Shown piece by piece: positions 1 to 6,709 of a DNA stretch of 46,343 bases. Every line of letters begins with the position of its first letter. Position 1 is the first letter of the stretch. Origin of the DNA: an uncultured Bacteroidales bacterium (lineage in GTDB: Bacteria; Bacteroidota; Bacteroidia; Bacteroidales; UBA932); assembly GCA_905234795.1 (NCBI GenBank), contig CAJOIQ010000016.1:1-46343 (forward strand), given 5' to 3'. The notes under the pieces are model-generated. The model searched no databases. It was not told the origin of the DNA and saw only the letters and a list, made by a program, of their open reading frames with translations. The translations under genes were made by a program, and so were the position numbers.

Positions 1-306
1 ATGCGCAAGAGCTTCAACGGGCTCAGCGGCATCGTGACGAACGCTATGTGTGAGCGACTCCGCAGCGGGGATGTGTTCATCTTTGCCAATGCCAGCCGGA
101 ACATGATGAAACTTCTCCGTCAGGAAGAAGGCGGTCTGGTCTTATACGCCATCCGTCTGGACATGGGCAGGATGAGGATCCCTTCCGTCGACAGTGAAGA
201 TGTAATCTCCACCAATCTTGCATATGAAAACGTCATTGGAATGGTGAAATCAGCTCTTGACAGTCCGTATGTAAGGCGGATGAAAATAATGGCTAAGAGT
301 CTGTGA
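1..306 (+). CDS. tnpB: IS66 family accessory protein TnpB (Orf2), 5' end outside window
   Basis: This is the C-terminal ~100 residues of the small IS66 Orf2 protein, an accessory factor needed for transposition of IS66 elements whose biochemical role is unclear. The family core is visible: RKSFNGLSGIV near the start, then SGDVFIFANASRN, MKLL and a YAIRLDMGRMRIP segment. Family members are about 115 residues and have roughly 15 residues before the RKSF motif, so the ATG at base 1 is probably an internal Met and the gene is cut by the window edge. It is followed after about 100 bp by tnpC in the same orientation, the normal IS66 order; tnpA and the left inverted repeat would lie outside the window. 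Confidence 0.88.
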   Translation: MRKSFNGLSGIVTNAMCERLRSGDVFIFANASRNMMKLLRQEEGGLVLYAIRLDMGRMRIPSVDSEDVISTNLAYENVIGMVKSALDSPYVRRMKIMAKSL

Positions 307-357
307 ATCTTTACTTTAGATAAGTAAAATAATCGACATTTGCAATAGTAAAACCCC

Positions 358-388
358 TTGCAGAAGTGCCTGAGAGGCCATATCTTTG
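358..388 (+). promoter_or_regulatory. Candidate Bacteroidota sigma-ABfr promoter for tnpC
   Basis: TTG at 358-360 is followed by 20 bp and then TATCTTTG at 381-388, a match to the Bacteroides TTG-N19/20-TAnnTTTG promoter pattern. It lies 22 bp upstream of the tnpC ATG, in the short gap after tnpB. Confidence 0.6.
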
Positions 389-410
389 TATCCGGAAACG
401 ATAGAAAAAG

Positions 411-2030
411 ATGTCGGAACAGGACCTAGAAATACAACGTCTTCGTGAAGAGCTAGCTGCACTTTCTACCAAGAATGAAAACCTCTTGGAAGAGCAAGCC
501 CGGCTACTGGCGGAGAAGAATCAGCTCCTGACACTCAAGTCTGAACTGGCACAAATGGCCGGTGTCGTAAACAAGCTCCGCGCAGAGAAGGAGGAGATGC
601 AGCAGGTGATCAATGACCTGCGTTCCATGATGGCTTGGTTCCGTAAGAAGCTCTTCGGTTCCATGAGCGAGAAACACCTGCCTCTTGATCCCAATGTTCT
701 TGAGCCCACACTGTTCGACCAGCATCTTTCTGAAGAGGAGCAGGCCAAACTGGATGCGGAGGTTAAGGCTATGGAGGAACAGAACGCCAAGCTCATTGAG
801 GTGAAGGCCCACAAACGTGAGGTTCGTAAGCCCATCCTTTCCGGCAATCTCCCTATTGAAGAGACCCACATCTATCCTGAAGGCGTTCAGGGCAACCCTG
901 ACTATGTGGAGATTGGAGTGGAGAATACCGACACCCTGGCCATCCGGCCCGCCAAGATGTATGTCAAGCGCATTGTCCGTCACAAGTTCGTTCTTCGTTC
1001 TCAACTTCAGATTGAAGATCCTGACAGGCAGACCTTCCTGATTGCCCCGCTGCCGGAAACGATACGGCCCAAGAGCATGGTTGATGCGAGCCTCCTGGCG
1101 GATATCCTGATAAACAAGTACATCTACCACCTGCCGTTCTACCGGCAAATCCAGAAGTACAAGGAACTGGGTGTCCTGCTTAACGATGCTACTATCAATG
1201 ATTGGTTCACGTCGGTATGTGAAAGGCTGCGGCCACTGTACGACAAACTCCGAGAACAAATCATGTCCAGTGACTATATACAGGTTGATGAGAGCACGTT
1301 GCCAGTGATTGACAACGAGAAACACCGTGCCGTGAAGGGATATATGTGGGCCGTACGCAACGCGCTCACCGGGGACGTATACTTCCACTATGATATGGGC
1401 TCCCGCAGCGGCGATACCGCACGCAAACTCATCGGTGGCTACCGTGGCGCCGTGCAGACCGATGGCTATGAAGTGTACGAGTCCTTCGAGAACACGCCTG
1501 GGAAACGTATGATTGGCTGCTGGGCCCATGTAAGGCGCAAGTTCGTAGAAGCCTTGGACGAGAATAAGAAGTACGCAAGCGAAGCCATCGTCTACATTGG
1601 CAAACTCTACAAGATAGAGGAGGAGATGCGTGACGCTGGCTTAACTCCTGATGAGATCAAGGAGCGCCGCCAGAAGGAGTCCTATCCTGTCATCCAAGAG
1701 TTCGAAAAGTGGATGGACTCGGTTGCCAACGCGTTCACGCCCAAATCCAGGATGGGCAAGGCCCTGGTCTATACCTATACGCCTCTCCCGCGCCTAAGCC
1801 GCTATGTCCTGGATGGGCGGTACAATATTGACAACAACGGCATTGAGAATGCAATCCGCCCTTTGGCTTTGGGACGCAAAAACTTCCTGTTTGCCGGCAA
1901 TCACGATGCGGCTGTACGCGCAGCCATTGTCTACTCTTTGTTCAGCAGCTGCAAAGCAGCGAAGATAGAGACCAGAACCTGGCTGGAGGATGTCTTGAAA
2001 AGAATACCTTCATCAGCTACTACCTGGTAA
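411..2030 (+). CDS. tnpC: IS66 family transposase TnpC
   Basis: Full-length (539 aa) DDE transposase of the IS66 family, which catalyses cut and joining of the element. The N-terminal ~100 residues are a coiled coil rich in Leu, Glu and Lys. A segment at about residues 75-90 (MAWFRKKLFGSMSEKH) is the usual IS66 leader motif. The catalytic domain follows, with VDEST and VQTDGYEVYE carrying Asp residues, CWAHVRRKF, and the C-terminal NNGIENAIRPLALGRKNF motif carrying the Glu. No frameshift or stop is seen, so the gene looks intact. Codon use differs from the neighbouring GC-rich genes, and the ATCGGCC heptamer common elsewhere in the window is absent, which fits foreign DNA. The long ORF on the opposite strand is a shadow. 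Confidence 0.95.
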   Translation: MSEQDLEIQRLREELAALSTKNENLLEEQARLLAEKNQLLTLKSELAQMAGVVNKLRAEKEEMQQVINDLRSMMAWFRKKLFGSMSEKHLPLDPNVLEPTLFDQHLSEEEQAKLDAEVKAMEEQNAKLIEVKAHKREVRKPILSGNLPIEETHIYPEGVQGNPDYVEIGVENTDTLAIRPAKMYVKRIVRHKFVLRSQLQIEDPDRQTFLIAPLPETIRPKSMVDASLLADILINKYIYHLPFYRQIQKYKELGVLLNDATINDWFTSVCERLRPLYDKLREQIMSSDYIQVDESTLPVIDNEKHRAVKGYMWAVRNALTGDVYFHYDMGSRSGDTARKLIGGYRGAVQTDGYEVYESFENTPGKRMIGCWAHVRRKFVEALDENKKYASEAIVYIGKLYKIEEEMRDAGLTPDEIKERRQKESYPVIQEFEKWMDSVANAFTPKSRMGKALVYTYTPLPRLSRYVLDGRYNIDNNGIENAIRPLALGRKNFLFAGNHDAAVRAAIVYSLFSSCKAAKIETRTWLEDVLKRIPSSATTW

Positions 2031-2080
2031 CTGGACGCCAGTATCGACTACTACCCGGTAGTACTACGCCAATACCTACT

Positions 2081-2123
2081 ATTAGCCGCCACTGCCCGGT
2101 ACTACCCGAGAGTGGCGGCTAAT
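2081..2123. repeat. 13-bp perfect inverted repeat near the IS66 right end
   Basis: Arms ATTAGCCGCCACT (2081-2093) and its exact complement (2111-2123) enclose a 17-nt loop. The stretch 2017-2110 also carries three related TACTACCYGGTA-like words, one of them a near-perfect palindrome at about 2049-2061. The structure lies between the tnpC stop and the presumed element end, so it may be a subterminal transposase site or a transcription stop. No T-tract follows. Confidence 0.6.
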
Positions 2124-2143
2124 GTACTTTATCGGATGCTTAC
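2124..2143. mobile_element. Probable right terminus of the IS66 element
   Basis: IS66 elements usually end in ...TTAC. GCTTAC ends at 2143, and homology to the intact HerA-like gene (at 6975-7480) begins immediately after, at about 2145. The coincidence of the two boundaries supports 2143 as the element end, within a few bases. The left end is outside the window, so the 8-bp target duplication cannot be checked. Confidence 0.5.
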
Positions 2144-2637
2144 GGCCTTGGCCTGGATGGCGGCCTGCTTTTCAGCCTCGGCGGCGGCTTCCATTTCGGC
2201 CTTCTGGCGCTCGGCCTCGGCCGTGGCGGCGGTGATGAGCTCGTAAGCGCTCTCACGGTCCACGGGATGGTCGTACCGGCCATACAGACGGCTGCGCTTA
2301 ACTAAATCGGCGCGCTGGTCCGGCGTGATGGCGCCGATCTGGCTCAGCGGGAACAGGATTTTGGCACGCTCCACAATGGCGGGGGTGCCTTTTTCGTCCA
2401 GGAAGGACACCAGGGCTTCGCCGGTGCCCAGTTCCAGCAGGGTATCGTAGGTCTTGAAGGCCGGGTTCGGGCGGAAGGTATCGGCCGCCACCTTCACGGC
2501 TTTCTGGTCCTGCGGGCTATAGGCACGGAGGGCGTGCTGGACGCGGTTGCCCAGCTGGCCCAGGATGTCGGACGGGATGTCCGTGGGGCTCTGGGTGATG
2601 AAGTAGATGCCCACACCCTTGGAGCGGATGAGGCGGC
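2144..2637 (-). pseudogene. Fragment of a HerA-like (DUF853) ATPase gene, truncated at both ends
   Basis: This fragment matches the internal to C-terminal part of the intact ATPase at 6710-8335, from [15 protein letters not shown] to about [12 protein letters not shown]. The Walker A half is missing. Protein similarity to the intact copy is very high (about 6 replacements over 140 residues), but many third-base differences are visible. It therefore seems to derive from a diverged functional paralogue or a related strain rather than from a recent local duplication. At its 3' side it ends exactly where the IS66 element ends. At its 5' side it is joined to a truncated DUF4492 gene at about 2637. 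The ORF can be read to a stop at 2129 inside the IS end. It cannot make a working ATPase. Confidence 0.85.
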
Positions 2638-2783
2638 TTGAAAAAGAACACGCGGAGAACGGCGAAAAGGATGATGAGCTTGAGCACGATGAGCCACACC
2701 AGCGGTTTCCCCCAGGTCATGTTGCGGAATCCGTCCCGGTACAGAGCGGTGAAAAAAGAAATGATGCTGCCGGGACGGTACAT
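2517..2783 (-). pseudogene. DUF4492 small membrane protein, 3' end replaced by out-of-frame HerA-like sequence
   Basis: The first ~49 residues, from the ATG at 2781-2783 (MYRPGSIISFFTALYRDGF), match the DUF4492 family, a tiny Bacteroidota protein with [10 protein letters not shown] followed by one membrane helix ([21 protein letters not shown]). Family members are usually encoded just before cytochrome bd oxidase genes; none is seen here. After FFFK the reading frame enters the HerA-like fragment in the wrong frame and runs 39 more residues (PPHPLQGCG...) to a stop at 2517. The start lies 4 bp after the stop of the acetyl-CoA hydrolase gene, so the two are probably co-transcribed. The membrane helix is intact, so a short functional protein cannot be excluded. 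Confidence 0.75.
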
Positions 2784-2787
2784 AGTC

Positions 2788-4062
2788 TTACAGTCTTCCG
2801 AACCGGCGGCGGGCCGCACGTTCCAGGTTTTCACGTTCCTGGGGATGGGCGATGCTGATGAGTAGCCTGGCCCTTTCCTGCAGGGATTTGCCGTACAGAT
2901 TCACGGCGCCGTATTCGGTGACCACCCACTGGACATCGGCCCGGGGAGTGACCACGCCGGCACCGGGCCGGAGCACGGGAACAATCTTGGATTCCCCGTG
3001 CGATGTGCGGGAGGCCAGGGCGATGATGGCCTTGCCGCCCATGGACATCTTGGCGCCGCGCACAAAGTCCAGCTGACCGCCCGTACCGGAATAGATGCGC
3101 TGGCCGATGGAGTCGGCGCACACCTGGCCGGTGAGGTCTATCTCGGTGGCCGAATTGATGGATACTACCTGCGGATTGCGCGCAATGATCCAGGGGTCGT
3201 TGGTATAGGCGATGTCCCGCATCTGGACGGCGGGATTGTTGTCAATGAAGTCATACACGTCCTGCGAGCCCAGCAGGAAGGAGGCAACCACCTTTCCCTT
3301 GTCAATCATTTTACGGGAGCCGTCAATGACGCCGCTGCGGATGAGCTGCAGGGCGCCGTCGGCAAACATTTCCGTATGCAAGCCCAGGTGCCGATGCCCG
3401 CTCAGGGATGCGCACACGGCGTTGGGAAGGGAACCGATGCCCATTTGCAGGCAAGCGCCGTCCGGCACCAGTTCCGAGCAATTCTTGCCGATGGCCATCT
3501 CTACCTCCGAGGGTTTCACATAGTCTTTGGTGAAAAGCGGGCGGTTGTCCTTGACCAGGGCGGTAAAACGCTCGATGGGAATGAGGTCTCCGTAGGCGAA
3601 CGGAACATGGGGATTCACCACGGCAATGCGCTCCCGGGCCACTTCCAGGGCTGCGATGGAGCAGTCCACGGACGTGCCCAGGCTCACCATGCCGTCCCGG
3701 GGCTCTGACACCTGCACCATGGCCACGTCGCAGGGAAGCACGCCGCTGCGGTACATGTGCTGGGATTCCCACAGATGGGCGGGAAGATAGTCGGCCACGC
3801 CATCCTGCACGCTCTGGCGAAGGTTGGGCCCCACAAAGAAGCCCTGGTCCAGGAAAGAGCGGCGGAATTCCTTGCTGCCATAGGGAGCAGGACCTTCTGT
3901 ATGGAAATGGTGGAAGTGGACGTCCCTCAAATCCCGGGCCCGCTTGCAAAGGGCCTCAATAAGGATGTGCGGCACGCTGGCGATACTGCTCAGGTGGATG
4001 TGATCCCCGCTTTGAACCGCGCAAACCGCTTGGTCGGCCGATATGAATTCCAGTTTTGACAT
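2788..4062 (-). CDS. Acetyl-CoA hydrolase/transferase family protein
   Basis: A 424-residue class I CoA-transferase of the acetyl-CoA hydrolase / 4-hydroxybutyrate CoA-transferase family. It exchanges or hydrolyses acyl-CoA thioesters in the cytoplasm, probably in acetate, propionate or butyrate metabolism. Visible family features are MGIGSLPNAV, the catalytic-Glu segment NSATEIDLTGQV, a glycine-rich SGTGGQLDFVRGA stretch, and a C-terminal VVTEYGAVNLYGKSLQERA block. The frame is open further upstream, antisense to mazG. I chose ATG at 4060-4062 (MSKLEF) because a TATCTTTG -7 box (4067-4074) sits directly upstream and the length then matches the family. The exact substrate cannot be read from sequence. 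Confidence 0.88.
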   Translation of the reverse strand: MSKLEFISADQAVCAVQSGDHIHLSSIASVPHILIEALCKRARDLRDVHFHHFHTEGPAPYGSKEFRRSFLDQGFFVGPNLRQSVQDGVADYLPAHLWESQHMYRSGVLPCDVAMVQVSEPRDGMVSLGTSVDCSIAALEVARERIAVVNPHVPFAYGDLIPIERFTALVKDNRPLFTKDYVKPSEVEMAIGKNCSELVPDGACLQMGIGSLPNAVCASLSGHRHLGLHTEMFADGALQLIRSGVIDGSRKMIDKGKVVASFLLGSQDVYDFIDNNPAVQMRDIAYTNDPWIIARNPQVVSINSATEIDLTGQVCADSIGQRIYSGTGGQLDFVRGAKMSMGGKAIIALASRTSHGESKIVPVLRPGAGVVTPRADVQWVVTEYGAVNLYGKSLQERARLLISIAHPQERENLERAARRRFGRL

Positions 4063-4066
4063 CCAC

Positions 4067-4096
4067 ACAAAGATAATATAATTTGTTGTATCTTTG
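4067..4096. promoter_or_regulatory. Back-to-back -7 boxes for the acetyl-CoA hydrolase gene and mazG
   Basis: CAAAGATA at 4067-4074 is TATCTTTG on the minus strand, 5 bp before the minus-strand ATG. TATCTTTG at 4089-4096 on the plus strand lies 20 bp before the mazG ATG. Both fit the Bacteroidota TAnnTTTG element. No convincing -33 TTG is seen for either. Confidence 0.55.
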
Positions 4097-4116
4097 TACA
4101 GACAAACAGTTTTTCT

Positions 4117-4914
4117 ATGCACACGAGACAGGAAAAAGTAGAGGCTTTCGGCCGCCTGCTGGATATCATGGACGCCCTGCGGGTACAATGCCCCTGGAAT
4201 GCGGAACAGACCATGGATTCCATCCGACGGCTCACGGAGGAGGAGGTCTATGAACTGAGCGATTCCATTCTGGAGGGAGACCGTGGCGCCACCGCAAAGG
4301 AGATTGGAGACCTGCTGTACCATATGGTCTTCTATGCCCGTATCGGCCAGGAAGAAGGCGCCTTCGACATTGCCGATTCCATAAACAAAGTGTGCGACAA
4401 AATGGTGTTCCGCCACCCCCATGTCTTCGGTCCCGAGGCCGGGAAACAGACCACTGCCAAGGAGATTGCCGATACCTGGGAACTGGTGAAAGCCAAGGAA
4501 AAAGGCGGCAACAAGCGCGTGATGGCAGGCATTCCCAAGGCCATGCCGGCGCTGCTCAAGGCCCTGTCCATGCAGGAAAAAGCCCGTGGCTGCGGTTTTG
4601 ACTGGGAAAAGAAGGAGGACGTCTGGGACAAAGTGCAGGAGGAGGTGGGAGAAGTGACCGAGGCATCCCAGACCGCCGATACCGAACACCTGGAAATGGA
4701 ATTCGGAGACCTGCTGTTCGCCGTCATCAATGCCGCTAGGCTCTATGGGGTAGACCCGGAAAGCGCCCTCAACCGTTCCAGCGAGAAATTCCGCCGCCGC
4801 TTCACCTACCTGGAGGAGCAAACCCTGCGCAAGGGGCTCAATTTTAAAGACTTAAGCCTTGCCCAGATGGATGCCATCTGGGACGAGGCCAAAAAGAGTG
4901 AAAAAATGGATTAA
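4117..4914 (+). CDS. mazG: Nucleoside triphosphate pyrophosphohydrolase MazG
   Basis: A 265-residue tandem-domain MazG, which hydrolyses (d)NTPs to the monophosphate and pyrophosphate and is viewed as a housecleaning and stress-response enzyme. The N-terminal MazG domain (about residues 8-110) shows LRVQCPWNAEQTMDSI and the metal-binding EEEVYELSD...GDLLYHMVFYARI pattern. The C-terminal domain (about 150-255) repeats it with KVQEEVGEV and EFGDLLFAVINAARLYG. The length matches E. coli MazG (263 aa). It is transcribed divergently from the CoA-transferase gene and is followed by the hipBA pair. Confidence 0.95.
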   Translation: MHTRQEKVEAFGRLLDIMDALRVQCPWNAEQTMDSIRRLTEEEVYELSDSILEGDRGATAKEIGDLLYHMVFYARIGQEEGAFDIADSINKVCDKMVFRHPHVFGPEAGKQTTAKEIADTWELVKAKEKGGNKRVMAGIPKAMPALLKALSMQEKARGCGFDWEKKEDVWDKVQEEVGEVTEASQTADTEHLEMEFGDLLFAVINAARLYGVDPESALNRSSEKFRRRFTYLEEQTLRKGLNFKDLSLAQMDAIWDEAKKSEKMD

Positions 4915-4920
4915 ATTTAA

Positions 4921-4951
4921 ACTATAATTGCTATATTTGCATAGTAATAGT
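4921..4951. promoter_or_regulatory. Candidate HipB operator overlapping the hipBA promoter
   Basis: TATATTTG (4932-4939), a -7 box, is embedded in a cluster of inverted CTAT/ATAG words. The inner pair CTAT (4931-4934) and ATAG (4941-4944) encloses the core; outer ACTAT (4921-4925) and ATAGT (4947-4951) flank it. HipB proteins bind inverted repeats overlapping their own promoter. The assignment here is by position and symmetry only. Confidence 0.5.
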
Positions 4952-4967
4952 TTAATTTTAACCCATT

Positions 4968-5315
4968 ATGGACAATATATATGCTTTGTCAGACAGCCTG
5001 ATTCAAAAAAGAATTGGCGAAAAAATAAAGTCAGCAAGGCTCAAGCAAAACATCACACAACAAAGCCTGGCACAAGCTGCCGACATCTCCCTCTCTTCTA
5101 TTAAAAAAATAGAAAAGGGGCAGATAGGCACTTTCGAATCACTGCTTAGATGCTTACGCACGCTTGGTTATCTTGAATCCATCCGCACTCTCGTTGAAGA
5201 AGAAAAAATGAGCCCGTCGGAATATTATTCAATACAAGAATCTGCTAAGCGACATACAAGAAAACGCGCTATGGGGCAAGTAAATGTTTTATCCAGGGAG
5301 GAGTCGGAATGGTAG
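4968..5315 (+). CDS. hipB: HipB-like XRE-family antitoxin/repressor
   Basis: A 115-residue protein with an XRE helix-turn-helix at about residues 18-72 (SARLKQNITQQSLAQAAD, then SLSSIKKIEKGQ). It has a short C-terminal extension likely to contact the partner kinase. It ends 7 bp inside the downstream HipA gene (start at 5309), the usual translationally coupled hipBA arrangement. The protein is expected to repress its own operon through the inverted repeats upstream and to neutralise HipA. Base composition is markedly more AT-rich than in the flanking mazG and herA-like genes, suggesting acquisition by transfer. Confidence 0.85.
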   Translation: MDNIYALSDSLIQKRIGEKIKSARLKQNITQQSLAQAADISLSSIKKIEKGQIGTFESLLRCLRTLGYLESIRTLVEEEKMSPSEYYSIQESAKRHTRKRAMGQVNVLSREESEW

Positions 5316-6589
5316 ACGCGGCAATAGTACGATTATTCGGGAAAAGAATCGGGGCGTTCAATTGGGATAGTGAGTATAACTTGGCCAGGTTTGAATTTGA
5401 CCCCGGCTTTGCCAATATGAACATTGAGCCTTCCCCGCTTATGATGCCCGTCCGTCCAGGTATAGTATATTCATTCGGCGGGCTTAATTGGGATACATTC
5501 AATGGCCTTCCAGGAATGCTGGCCGATTCTTTGCCCGACACATATGGACGTGCCCTGTTTGAAAGATGGTTGGCCCTTACGGGACGAACATCAGCTAATC
5601 CTGTTGAATCCCTGTGCTATTTGGGCAAACGTTGTATGGGAGCATTGGAATTTGAGCCGGCAACAGGCCCGGAATCTGACCCCAATCATACTATAGAAAT
5701 AGATACCTTGGTAGAGGTGGCTCGCGAAGCACTTGCTGTAAAAGAGGCATTTGCAACCAACCTTAAAGACGACAAGAAGGCAGCTATTGCGGAGATTCTT
5801 CGCTTAGGAACTTCCGCAGGAGGACAACGGGCAAAGGCAGTGATAGCTTTTAATAAGTCAACCGGAGAGGTGCGGTCTGGACAGATTGACGCTCCCGCAG
5901 GCTTTGATTATTACTTGATTAAGCTAGACGGAGTATCAGCGCAAGCCGGATTTAGGGAAACAGAGAATTATGGTCGGCTGGAGTTCTCTTTTTCAGAATT
6001 GGTAAAAGCGAGCGGTATTGACATGACTTACTGTGATTTAATTGAAGAAAACGGACGCGCGCACTTCCTCACAAAACGTTTTGATCGAGAGAACGGACGT
6101 AAAATCCATATGCAAACTCTTTGTGGGATAGCCCATTATGACCATAGGATTCATAGGGCCTATTCATATGAACAGGCCTTCAATGTTATGCGAAGTCTGA
6201 AGTTATCATATGCACAGGCAAGCGAGATGTTCCGAAGGATGGTTTTTAACGTGGTAGTCAGAAATCAGGACGACCATACCAAGAACATTTCTTTCTTAAT
6301 GGGGGAAGATGGAAAATGGCGCCTTTCTCCAGCCTACGACATGGGATATGCCTACAATCCAGACGGGGCGTGGACATCAACACATCAGATGTCAATAAAC
6401 GGAAAGTTTGACGGGATTTCCCGTAAAGACCTTATGGCTTTTGCAGCAGATAACAACATCAAGAATGGAGGAGAAATCATTGATCAAGTATGTGATGCGG
6501 CTTCTAGATGGATTAGTATCGCTCGTAACTGCGGAGTTCCAGAGGGAATGATTCAAAGCATTGCCCCCAATATGCTTCTATCATTATAA
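5309..6589 (+). CDS. hipA: HipA-like serine/threonine kinase toxin
   Basis: A 426-residue HipA-family kinase. E. coli HipA phosphorylates glutamyl-tRNA synthetase and causes persistence; the target here is unknown. The N-terminal HipA domain shows GLNWDTFNGLPGMLADSLPD. The ATP-binding loop appears as LGTSAGGQRAKAVIAF (about residues 170-185). The catalytic segment is RNQDDHTKNISFL near residue 318, and the metal-binding Asp lies in PAYDMG near residue 342. All key motifs are present, so the toxin looks active. It overlaps the antitoxin gene. The AT-rich composition matches hipB and differs from the surroundings. A long hairpin follows at 6630-6701. Confidence 0.9.
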   Translation: MVDAAIVRLFGKRIGAFNWDSEYNLARFEFDPGFANMNIEPSPLMMPVRPGIVYSFGGLNWDTFNGLPGMLADSLPDTYGRALFERWLALTGRTSANPVESLCYLGKRCMGALEFEPATGPESDPNHTIEIDTLVEVAREALAVKEAFATNLKDDKKAAIAEILRLGTSAGGQRAKAVIAFNKSTGEVRSGQIDAPAGFDYYLIKLDGVSAQAGFRETENYGRLEFSFSELVKASGIDMTYCDLIEENGRAHFLTKRFDRENGRKIHMQTLCGIAHYDHRIHRAYSYEQAFNVMRSLKLSYAQASEMFRRMVFNVVVRNQDDHTKNISFLMGEDGKWRLSPAYDMGYAYNPDGAWTSTHQMSINGKFDGISRKDLMAFAADNNIKNGGEIIDQVCDAASRWISIARNCGVPEGMIQSIAPNMLLSL

Positions 6590-6629
6590 GCATCAATCCG
6601 CCGGTTCAGAAAGCTGTAACTCATTGTAT

Positions 6630-6701
6630 ACAGACAGAAAGAGAAGATTCCGGGGGCATCGGCAATCATTTTAGCCCCCGGAATCTTCTCTCTCTGTCTG
6701 T
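6630..6701. repeat. Conserved-core hairpin element, copy 1 (intergenic)
   Basis: A near-perfect 28-bp inverted repeat (one mismatch) between the convergent hipA and herA-like genes. Its centre is the 20-nt core GCATCGGCAATCATTTTAGC at 6656-6675, whose terminal GC pairs with GC. The same core, with small changes, lies at the centre of three other inverted repeats at 12271-12333, 25402-25481 and 25501-25550, whose arms are unrelated to these. It may act as a bidirectional transcription stop, but no T-tract follows on either side. Confidence 0.85.
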
Positions 6702-6709
6702 CTAATTAA

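Noticed and set aside
504..1529. Long minus-strand ORF (341 codons) across the transposase gene
   Set aside because: It is an antisense shadow of tnpC; the translation shows no domain and the plus-strand product is a clear IS66 transposase.
4063..4821. N-terminal extension of the acetyl-CoA hydrolase frame into mazG
   Set aside because: The extension is antisense to mazG, and a -7 box lies directly before the ATG at 4062, giving a normal family length.
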